From Paramacrobiotus metropolitanus (taxonomy: Eukaryota; Tardigrada; Eutardigrada; Parachela; Macrobiotidae), in contig NW_026570251.1 of NCBI RefSeq assembly GCF_019649055.1, forward strand, positions 186,001-250,000: a stretch of 64,000 bases of DNA, read 5' to 3'. The translations under genes were made by a program, and so were the position numbers. Shown here piece by piece: positions 46,194-64,000 of this stretch. The notes under the pieces are model-generated. The model was given only the letters and a program-made list of their open reading frames with translations. It was not told the DNA's origin and did no database searches. Position 1 is the stretch's first letter, and each line of letters opens with the position of its first letter.

Positions 46194-46842
46194 GCTGAAT
46201 CAGTACAAAATGTGAATTGGCATGGTACTGGAAGTTATGCGCCGATAATGATGACAAAATGGCAGTTCTTGCACCTGTCTCAACAGCTTTGTGTACATGA
46301 AAGTTAGAAAGGTAGAAGTAGCATTGATCCGAGAACTGCAATGTTACGGCAGCATCGCAAATGTGGCTCGTCTGCTTTGGTGTACGTAGTAAGCATGCAC
46401 TGCGCATGAGTCACGATTGCCTTAAGCAATGCCGTTGACTAAATTCTCTAATGCTTGTATTGCGATTTCTACCGTAGTGGATTTTTGTGATTGTCTGTAG
46501 TAATTATTATTATTATTATTTGTTGTTGTAGGCGTAGTTGTGTCTGGCGGTATATAGTGCACTGCACTTTCTTAGCGCTGCATCATGATCAGTTCGCCGT
46601 GTCAGTTGCTACTCTTGCCTGTCGGACAGGGTATAGTCCATTTTGTTTCATAAGGAAGTGTTTATTCAGCGTTGTCCCGTGATTAATAGAGCAGTATTTT
46701 TGGGAATTATTACTTTCATAAAAAAAAATTCCACCTCACATATGGCGGGTACTGGCAGTGGCGGTGAATCGTGTACTTGAGGAACCAAATTCCGCTTCTT
46801 ATTTCCAACGGCACGAATTATGCGGCCAACAAGGGAATCCAG
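46194..46842. other. spacer with short ATT microsatellite
   Basis: TTATTATTATTATTATT occurs near 46503. No gene seen. Confidence 0.45.
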
Positions 46843-47253
46843 TACTGTAGCCGCTAGATGAAGTGGCTCCACAGAGTCTGGTATACGGGAAAAATGCAGG
46901 CGCAATATACACACATTGCTCCGTTAAGAATTGTGTTTGATTTCAAACAATTTTCACTCTGATGCTGACGCTCTACAGGTTTTACTGAGCTTCTTAATTT
47001 TAGCAACGTACGATAATTATCGTAAAAGCATAATGTCACAGCTCTGATAGTTTTCGATTTATAAATCTGGTTTGTTGTAGTTTTTGGGGTGCCCCTGGCA
47101 GGGGCAGAGATCAGTTAGTAACAGTACATCTACTAATATCGAAAAGCAAAGTGCGCGCCTCCCGGAGGGAGGAATGCTCGTGCTCAATGCCCGGCCAGGT
47201 GCAGGGAGCGGGCAAATCTAAAAGTGGAGCCACTTCATCTAGCGGCTACAGTA
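46843..47253. repeat. 30-base perfect inverted repeat, 351-base interior
   Basis: The arms are 46843-46872 (TACTGTAGCCGCTAGATGAA...) and 47224-47253, its exact reverse complement. The interior carries two small GC-rich hairpins (GCCCCTGGCAGGGGC near 47090 and CCTCCCGGAGGG near 47158). It may be a small non-autonomous element, though no target duplication was seen. Confidence 0.7.
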
Positions 47254-49105
47254 TCTGCAGCACACCTAATTAACGTTTTCTACCGGCGCTCTTGCCTCAC
47301 GCTACAATCATATCTTCACGTCACGTACTTGTGAAAACTTAAACACCGGCTTAAAAACCGTCATTTTTAATTGGATGTGATACAAGCAAAGACAGCGAAC
47401 CACCACGTCGGTGCCGAGGCACCATTAAACCAGGCCGGCTTGCCGGGCAACTACCCCTAACAGCAAAACCGAAGCGACTCAACTGATTCTCGTTTGACAT
47501 GGATTCTTCTTCAGCCTTCAGATTTAGAGAAAAAAGAAATTTGCTAATTTAACTATATTTTGCACTTACATGTTACTCCTCGTAAATTTCGGCTTATTTT
47601 AAATGTAGAACATTAGAGTAAACAAAGAAGCACATAGAACAATATGAACATTTATGCCGGCCCGCGGCAACCATAGCCTAAAATCATACACTAACACAAT
47701 CAAGTGCTGAAACTGCAATCGATAATACTCGTATTTGTACGCAACTTACGCAAGTACAGTCGCCAGTCTCAGGCCAAAGAATGATTGAATAGGGCCCAGT
47801 ACGGGCCCGTGCTCAAAATACAGTACATCATCATCACACCGCTTGCACTCGAGCGATGTATCGTGCTCCAGGCAGTGTCAATCCGGATAAGTTTTGACAG
47901 TGGTGCTTAGAATGTTATCGGAAGAGTTACACACGAGCACGGCATGGTTTAATTGATTTTGCTAGAAGGTCGAGTTGATGCCCAACTATGGATTGCGGAT
48001 GTTTGTTATACAGAATCGAATCGGCTTCAAGGTATGTAATGCCCCTTAACCCATGATGATGGCAATGATGTAGAAGGATCAATGGGTTTAAGGCTGGAGT
48101 GCCTGTGTCTCTAATCTGCTATTATCCGTTTGTATGCCTCGAGTTGCACTTACTCCCTTTTATGATTAATGTCAACTAGGAATATCCCACTGCGGACGAA
48201 AGGGGATTATGTTTGCGGGATGTAAGCACTAAGCATCTTGCTGTCGGGGGCGTAATTCCTAAAGAATACGGCGGTTGCAAGCTCATAATACTAACAGCCG
48301 AGGATTCTACGTATCAAGGAAAGACCACAAGTCCCGGACGGACGCTACATTCTCTTCTGCCAGTATCTGTTATGCTGCCATCCCTTAAAAGGCGGCTCTG
48401 GAAGTGCCGCATTCTGTGGCATGTACATTGAGGCGCTCGCCGTCCAGCGATTGTTTTAATGTATGTCCCACAGAAAACAACTGTATTAATTACCCTGAGT
48501 ATTGTTTTTTGATATTCCAGGAATCAGCCTGAATTAAGCACGTAGTCGAGTAAAAACTATCAGGTTTTCTGTGGACGGTTTTGCCAGTTACAACTCCGCG
48601 CGTCAACATGTTTGTTTTTAACATACGGGCGCCTGCCAACGGAAAAACACAGCCCAAAGTGCTACGGTAATAAGGTAAGACAATCCTGTGTTTAACTCGA
48701 ATCAATAATAAACATGCACAAGTACCTGATTACACGGGGATTAGGTAGCTTCCGCTCGTATCCTGTGCTGACAACAGTCAGCGGAAAGCCTAAAAATTTG
48801 ATGGTTTTTAAATTTTCTACACAAGTAATTTCAAAAAATGAAGTATTTACTCCTAATAGTGGTGCGGCTGAGCCATTTCTTTGCGATTTCGGCGAGATAG
48901 ACATCTCACGAAAAGCTAAGAAAGGGACTGCGAGCAGTACAGGCGCGGCAGAAATTACAACAGCAGTTAGCGTTGGTACATATATAATAAAATACACCAA
49001 GCGGAAAATTAATTTCTTTTTAACGGTCCCTCATGGCGTCGAATCCAATGATTTGCGGTAAGTTATGTACACTGATAGTCGTCAAATCATCATGGCTCGC
49101 TATGT
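47254..49105. other. spacer, doubtful frame at 48714-49061
   Basis: A plus-strand frame of 115 codons with an ATG at 48714 (MHKYLITRGLGSFRSYPV) is overlapped by an equally long minus-strand frame. Neither has a recognised domain. I list it only as a hypothetical possibility. Nothing else was recognised. Confidence 0.25.
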
Positions 49106-49424
49106 TCATGGTCCCAGGTTGTAGAATCTGAAGGTAAGAAAAGATCCCATGTCGCTTTTGCCCCACTGCCCGTGCGCGTGGAACCCTGATCCAGTTCTAG
49201 CGAATCTGTTAAGGCCAATTACAAGCTGCGTTCCATTCCGCCCTGCTGTGCTGCCGGACAGCTGTCCCTGGCTAATCGCCGGTGCGGCCAATTCCTTCCG
49301 CCGAGGGTTCTACTGCGTTCTCTGCCGGTGCACCTTCATTGCTGAGACGCGCATGAGCTGCGGCGACTTGCGTGGTTGCTATGATGAATAGCAACACCGA
49401 AGCGACGTGCCAAAGTTTCAACAT
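49106..49424 (-). pseudogene. small secreted protein relative, frameshifted
   Basis: The ATG at 49424 starts a clear signal peptide (MLKLWHVASVLLFIIATTQV, then AAAH), parallel to the 28561 gene. This frame stops with TAG at 49274. The conserved block (APAISQGQLSGSTAGRNGTQ, LVIGLN) is in another frame from about 49290 down to 49106. One indel near 49290 explains this; a tiny intron is less likely. The promoter is still recognisable (TATA at 49499-49506), so the loss may be recent or a sequence error. Confidence 0.6.
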
Positions 49425-49498
49425 AGCGAACGGTAGACAAATGTGCTGTTAGGGCTGCAATACGGTGTACACCGGCATGTCGTCTGCCGGGCTGTCTG

Positions 49499-49506
49499 CT
49501 TATATA
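49499..49506 (-). promoter_or_regulatory. TATA box of secreted-protein relative
   Basis: The minus strand reads GCAGTATATAAGCAGAC, about 75-80 bases before the ATG at 49424, parallel to the one at 28941-28950. Confidence 0.55.
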
Positions 49507-52500
49507 CTGCTTGCTCCGCAGTTAATTCTGATAACTGTCTAATTATGCTCGAAAGGTGTCGTCCTCGTAAAATTCCTGTACATAGCGTTTTAATCGTTAA
49601 GCACCGCATAGTGCCTTGAATCATATTCTATTACGTATGATTAGTTTTACTGGAAACCATTAAAACTTATAACAGTGTGGCAGTATCGTGTGCAATTATA
49701 AATGTCTCTGTTTTAAACCGGTTTTATACAAAGAATGAAACATTGTGCTACTAACGACTCACACGGCGAAACATCGGTTGTTGTGTTCTTTTTCGCATTA
49801 TGTCATAACATGAGACGAAGCAATTAGTGCTCCACAATATTGCCGTAAATTTATTTTTTACGAAACGTATCTCCTGGGCATAAAACAGTATTTTGAAGAT
49901 TAGAACTTCCGCATTCATCTTTCAGAGTAATGACTGTATTTATAACTGCCGTCTGTATGACACTAAAGCGAGAAGGCAGTTTTGCTAAATTATTTTCCGG
50001 TAACTGGAACTCTGGTATTATTGTGATTTCCAGTAAATATAAGCGGATTAGGCAGACATTTTTTAACAATTAAAAAAGTGGATAAGGTAGCAATTAAAGG
50101 ATAGCATCTTAATATACGAGGCGGATAGCATGCTAGGTAACATCCACGGACAGCGGATTTCCGCGCGCCCACGATACAAGTCTGATCACATCCGTCCTTT
50201 TGTAATTTTTCAGAAACAGACCTTTCGGTTTCATTCTTAAAGGGAAGCCGGCTAACTTTAGGCCTCTAGTAAATTCCGCGCTGATTCTGTCGTGTCGTGG
50301 TAGTCTTCCGGCGGACCATTTACAGGCAGTCCATGCCGGACTAACTCATCGATCGGCCTACCTCAAACGCACACGTGTGGAGTAACGGTCGGTGTTCCCA
50401 GACACAGCGCAACACTTATCCGGAAAGCGTTGTCCTCCAGCAGATTACCAAGGCATGGATCCACATACTGATTCCGACACTGTTACGGACTTTAGGTGAG
50501 CAACTTCCTCCTGCGAAGCCCGTAGTGTCATCAGCTTTGAAAATGTCTGCAAAGCCGCAGGAGTGTCCCAAGATTTCTGTACATAACGAAGGGCTTACGC
50601 AGGGAGTACGTCAGTGTCGGCCAGTAACTTCCAGGCACGCGTGGCAGTGGTAACATCCGTTGCCGTCAGTGCCGGGCACAATTTGGAAATTAGTGGGCGC
50701 AACGAATTATCGGTTTTCCAAATTTTCTTCTTATGTTTTCACGTTCTTTCTTAAGTTTCTTATGTTTTCGAATGTTTCTCACGCTTTTTGAATGTTCTCG
50801 TATGTTTTTCATGCGTTTTTTTAGGTTTGTTATTTTTTCATTTGTTCCTTATGTTTGCTCAACTTTAATGATATTTGTCGGTTGAGTGGAAAATCTGTTC
50901 AAGGTAATGGCCTCGCGGCGAATTGTCACGCCGCCGGAACGACCTCCCGACGAAATGTCGGGAGGCGACATGATCGTGAGATGAGATGTCTGCTACCAAA
51001 TGTCCTGCGACGAATTCATCCAGCGTATCTTAATTTATTCTTACGGCATCCATCGTGTATCTCTTTCACTTGTCCAGATGATTTTGTTTTGTTTTCTAAA
51101 GAAATACATTCGGAATACATAAAGTATACTGGTTGGGATACAGAGGTACGTTTGGATATAACAGCGAATAAAATTTTTGTATCAATTTTGGAGAGTTCAT
51201 AAAAGGTACGTAGAGAATAATATTTTGTTGTAATTTTGCGTAATTCTTCCCAATATCGTGTTTTTCGAGTGGAATACCTAAGCATAAGCATCAGCTAATG
51301 CATAAAAGTAGACCTATAATGCATAAGCGAGTTTTACCGCCATAATAGAACAGGTTACAGTAGAAATATTTCCAGAAATAATTTATTAAAGTGTAAAAAG
51401 GAATGGAAAAACGATTAACTAGAACCAGGTGACGCTAAAAACCTGCTCTTTGTTCACTCCAAAAGCCGCGAATTGGCATGAATGATCGTCATGTCGTTAC
51501 TATCCTGATGAAATTCGACAAACTTAATCAAGCACTGCCAACATCCGCAAAGGGCATCGTTTAATCACTTAGTCAGAGAGCATCGTTTGGTTAAAAAGCA
51601 TCGTCTGATTATCACAAACAGGCGATAAATGCAGAACGAAATATACGCGCCGAATGCAATATCCAGTTTGCTAATGTTTCAAATTATGGCTGACTAAATG
51701 GAGTGATACACCCAAAAAAATCATTGAATATTCAACAACACTGGATATCGTATTCCGTTGCCGAATTACCTTCAAAAACCGTCCGCCACCGAAATTACAT
51801 TCCTGACAAATCACAGTACCAGTTTACCCCAAAACAGTTGCTGAGTCAAAATTTACGGTGGTCGTTTTTTCGCACCGGCAGATGGGTTTGCCGGCTTACA
51901 AGTGAAAGCGAACAGCTGACAGTTTATCCGTCTGGACAGTTTTGCCGGCCACACACAGTTTCCAAACATGCTGAATCCGATGATGTTAGCCGTTTATGTG
52001 TTATGTTTTGGTTTGTAATATCCAAAGTTAACGGGGATCCCGGTCGCAGCATAGATCCTATCCTTGATTACGTCGAAGCTCTAACTTGTGAAACCCTCGT
52101 CAAATACCATCCCTACCCAGTCCCGTCGGAAATGCTCTGGAACCTTGTACGCAGCATCGACTGAAATCGCCTTGGTCTAGTACAATAAATTAGTAGCCAG
52201 CCGCTATATTCACTATAAAGTACAAATCGTTGGTTACTGTTCTCTGAACAGAGCTCGAACATGCACAACGGCTGAATGCAATCAAAGATATGAGAGTGAT
52301 TTTCTGTGATGTCTGATTTCTTCCACCTATTTATTGTTTGTACAGGCATAGTAAAATTTTATTGCATTTTTGTTTTAAAGTTTCGGCTGGTCGGCTTATT
52401 CTCATTTTACAGTGTCGACAGTGGGATGCCAAAATTTTGTTTTCCAAGCAAAAACATTTTGCGGTATCTACGCTTCTGAGTTTTAATTAAGCATCATCGC

Positions 52501-53248
52501 CTCCAAGCCGCTTTAAATAAGTAATTGTCTAAAAATAAGTTAGCAGAGCCACGTCGGTAATTATTGCAGAAATTTTATCAAAAGTGCACAAATATGATAA
52601 CAAAATTTGCAGCATGGGTTTTCCGGATCACGTTAATTAAATTGTTCTCAGAATTTAAATGCAGTGTTTGTGCATTGACATAACTGCGGTAACAGTAAAC
52701 GGCTGCAGATTTTAGTGAATGCGTTTGCCAGTAACAGCCCGGTATTATATTAGTAAATTGATGGCCACGAGATGTACTGTAATTACAAGTTCATATTATT
52801 CTTCACTTATCCGATAATCTTCCACTTAGCTGGCGAAAGAAACGAAAACAGATATCATGTAACAGCACGCAGTTACACCGACTCCGGATTCACTGAAAGC
52901 GTTTATGTTCCGCCATGATGGCTAATTATTTGTCAATTGTCGGCCGTTCATACAATCCGAATGTAACAGAAAAAGCTCAATATCGGCTTGATCCATGTCA
53001 TTCCATGACATATTTTTTCCGGAGTTCGCCGCAATTACAGGAAGTTTGAATGGTAATGAGGAAATGCCTGCAGGAAGCATTTCGTTTGGGTGTCATGTAA
53101 CGCAGAGGCGCGTAACCCCCGACTGAATATAGCACCGTGGTGGGCGTTAAGCAGCTCTAGTGCGTTGCTGACACTTCAGTCGCCGCAAGAATTATGCAAT
53201 CTCTGTAAGATCAGATGCCGAGTCGTTGTTTACTGCGTCTGCGTCAAA
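49507..53248. other. long spacer before guanylate cyclase gene
   Basis: About 3.7 kb. Segments near 50700-50850 are T-rich with repeated TTATGTTTTC-like units. An open frame at 51703-52164 lacks an ATG and a recognisable domain. It contains ACAGTTTTGCCGGCC, reminiscent of the tip of the 2.6 kb element. An upstream exon with a signal peptide for the cyclase could lie here but was not identified. Confidence 0.4.
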
Positions 53249-61487
<8,239 letters not shown>

Positions 61488-62428
61488 CTGTCTAACCTAA
61501 TGCATTTCATCTGTTAACGTCGCCCATTTGATTTTATTTCTGCGCTGTTTGCAGTCGTACCGCCGTTATAATAATTAAAAATAATTATCCGGCTAAGCCG
61601 TCATCCGTAAATTAGGCCGACCCTATCTGTCTCCATTGTGAGTTCTCCGAATTCAAGGCTCTTTTCCGGACAGCTTTGCCATTTCCCCGTTTGTATTAAA
61701 GGCGCACCAGTTTCGCTGGAAACAGGCCTGGAAATACCCAAATAGAACTTACTCCGTAAAAAACTTACGTGTCGTCGCAGTCACGATGGTGAAGCAGAAT
61801 TAAAGCGATGTTTCGTCGCGAGGGCATTTTGTCGCAAGAACGTTTCGATGAAGAACGAGGCGTCTCAGCGTCCATACTTCCTGCGGCAAATTTTTGCGCT
61901 TTAAGTTTGAGAGGGGCGAAATGTTACACTCCAATTGTCGGCATGCGAAAATCGCCATTCTAGTTGGAAAATGTTTTCTTTCTCTGAAAGCATGATACAA
62001 AATGCATGACAGCATGTATAGAAGCATGTAACACAGTTTTTGAGATACCTACAATAACATAACAAGTGATAATAAAACCAACAGGCTCAATCAGGCTGTC
62101 TGCTGTCTCGCTGATTCCATTTGCCGATTAACCAAAAACAGACAAATTATATCTTATTTGCAGCAAGCGCAAGAGGAATGGAAACGAGAGGCTAAACATT
62201 AGCGAAAAACTGAGGCTACAAACGGAATATTAAGAATCCGTATTTCAGTTCACAGAAGATAAAACGAGCGATACGTACGTCAAAGATGTGCTTTCAACGC
62301 CTCGAGCTTGCATTCTGATCCCACTAGCACATTCTGTCTTTAACACGGGGGTTCGTGTTTGTGCTCGTATGATCATGCTTTATAGCTCCATAAGTTAATT
62401 GTACATCTGAATTCTGAAATGAGTAAGC
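61488..62428. other. spacer, no gene seen
   Basis: The 3' flank of the guanylate cyclase. No canonical AATAAA was found close to the stop; AATAATTAAAAATAATTA near 61570 may serve. No other feature was recognised. Confidence 0.45.
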
Positions 62429-63150
62429 ATGTGCTTGTATAACAACGAATACGACGACGACGACTATGTGCAAGGAATACAGTGAATGTGGATGGGATTT
62501 TGCGACACGGCGAGGATATTGACCTGATCGGTGTCCAGAACAAACGATGCCACCGGCTCACAACATCTGATCGTAGATTTCGGATGTCCTGCACGGCGGG
62601 CGGTGCTGGGCAGCTACGAAAAAGCTTTTGACTGCTCATGTCGGAACATTGTACGAGACAACTGCTTAAAGCAAGCATGCCTTTAACCAATGGGCCAACA
62701 AATCCCACAAATCCCTCCGTGGGTGCGGATAATCCCGACGTGGAGGCATTGCTCCGTGATCATCGAAATTCTTCTTGGAAATGGCATCCAGCGAAGGCGA
62801 TCACGTTCCATTCGAATGACATACGTAATTAATCTCGCTTTGTTGGATGTGACGGTACCGAACCGTGTCATATTCGCGAACTATTGCCCGCAGACCAGTT
62901 GCGGTTACCACTGTCGGACAAAGAACGCCGGCGTAGATAAGTTCAGCCAGGGAATTTTGTTAAGCGGTCGCCCATTTACCCTGATGGGTTTTGGACTTCC
63001 TTAAAGCCAGTAGTGACAGCACGATAGCGCCTGGAAATACAACAGCAGACTTGTATAGGCACCGCGCATATTACTTCTGTCGATAGCGAGACAGTGGATT
63101 TTATCTCCTGGAGAAGCGAAACACCGGTGGAGGAGGAGGTACCGTTAGTT
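62429..63150 (+). pseudogene. N-terminal domain of F-box family, multiply frameshifted
   Basis: ATG at 62429 reads MCLYNNEYDD. In other frames follow NTVNVDGILRHGEDI, QHLIVDFGCPARRAVLG, FDCS, DVEALLRDHRNSSWKWHPAK, RELLPADQLRLPLSDKERR (with one gap) and a tail KPVVTAR, TCIGTAHITSVDSETVDFIS ending near 63150. The tail corresponds to SVVAAQ, RVISVVNGTMSYL of the gene at 44078, so the whole N-domain plus linker was present. At least four frameshifts and one TAG. No F-box part was found downstream. Confidence 0.75.
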
Positions 63151-64000
63151 AAAGTACTGTTTAATGATCTTTGGTTCTCCTAATTTCGTTTAAACACATG
63201 TATAGCAATGGTTTGAAATAAATAAAAAAAAAGAGTACTGTATCCTAACCCTGAACTTGACGGAAATTTGTACAGTTCAGCCACGCGCACTTGTACGAGC
63301 TTATTCACCATTCACATACGCGGCTTGCAGCTAGTGCATGTCAGAACACGAATCGGCTGAACATTAAATCCGGCTATACAGCACAGTGTCTCTCATAGCG
63401 CACAAATTTTCGTCAAGTGCCAGGTTAGGGTGCAATATTCTACTTTTGCTGCATGTTGGCCTGCAGCATTCGGTACAACGCTTTCCTTCAGCAGAAAGTA
63501 AAACGTCGGTTAGTGTATGTCAAAAATTAATGGTTCATGATGATGCTGTTTTTTCCTGCCTAGGGGAGCCGAATTGCATATTACCGCCTTTTGGCAATCA
63601 ACGATTTTAAAAAAGAGAAGTTTCCCGAATGACCAGAGAATTTGACAGTGCCCACAGAAAGTAGTGAATGTACTGTCCTTTGGCACTGGCGTTGGCCGGC
63701 GACATAGTCACCCCCACTGACCTATGGTCAGCACAAGCTCACAAAAATCCTCTTTCTTAATTGAATGTTTTCATTGGGAAATCCCGATTTTTAGGAGGAA
63801 ACTCGCACTCCTTCGGGTACCGCCCACTGGAGGGTTAAACAAAAACATATTGGGTTACCTACGCTTTCGAGTGCTAAATAAGCATTGGCGCCGCGAAGCC
63901 GCTAAAAATTCCGTTTAGGATTAAGTTGGCAAACCAGTGCCGGTAAACATTGTAGAAAGTTTAGCCAAGTGCACAAAACAAACTTCGAGGCATGGATTTT
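63151..64000. other. spacer to window end
   Basis: No gene recognised. Short frames at 63386 and 63724 match nothing. A gene beginning beyond the window edge cannot be excluded. Confidence 0.4.

Noticed and set aside
51703-52164. 153-codon frame
   Set aside because: No ATG start, no domain recognised, and it contains a stretch like a transposon tip; insufficient support for a gene.

Overview
The window is animal nuclear DNA. Genes are split by short GT-AG introns, often 59 to 130 bases long. They encode metazoan families: F-box proteins, a rhodopsin-type receptor, an ionotropic glutamate-type receptor and a natriuretic-peptide-type receptor guanylate cyclase. They are separated by AT-rich spacers full of decayed transposons. 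The style (compact exons, lineage-specific families, many broken copies) suggests a small ecdysozoan. A tardigrade is my best guess, but that is an inference from memory of similar proteins, not something the sequence proves. I see no tRNA, rRNA, CRISPR or bacterial-type operon.

The dominant theme is a multicopy family with an unrecognised N-terminal domain of about 200 residues (short motifs WNAVDVE, QHGH, LIVDFGCP, PWKWYPA, VRELLP) joined to an F-box domain and a short C-terminal exon (DPRP..W-TL..LD..KLNKI). The least damaged copies are at 16421-18544 (+) and 25039-26836 (-). The copy at 12614-13647 (-) keeps an intact F-box part behind an N-terminal part with a stop codon, and the one at 44078-45628 (+) has lost its C-terminus. 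Broken pieces lie at 916, 4990, 9142, 13800, 19222, 21160, 45997 and 62429. All F-box copies share a phase-0 intron just before the last exon. The expected role is substrate recognition in an SCF-type ubiquitin ligase.

Receptors: a rhodopsin-family receptor at 6132-7678 (-) reads as three exons with one in-frame stop in intracellular loop 3, and a more decayed relative lies at 1940-2530. A short ionotropic receptor with four exons (481 residues) lies at 33001-34892. A receptor guanylate cyclase with twenty exons (1001 residues) fills 53249-61487, and every exon phase closes. Three relatives of a small secreted protein lie at 28561, 31201 and 49106; two have a TATA box.

Mobile DNA: an 8.7 kb MITE-like element; a 10.6-11.3 kb foldback element; a 2.6 kb element (22394-25002) with two 119-base terminal inverted repeats; and a non-LTR retrotransposon (37271-43340) whose ORF1 is split by an LTR-type element with its two LTRs in inverted orientation and a 5-base target duplication. 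Three head-to-tail fragments of another retrotransposon, with a probable restriction-like nuclease domain, sit between two (TA)n tracts inside an intron of the guanylate cyclase. That block is bounded by a 17-base perfect inverted repeat.
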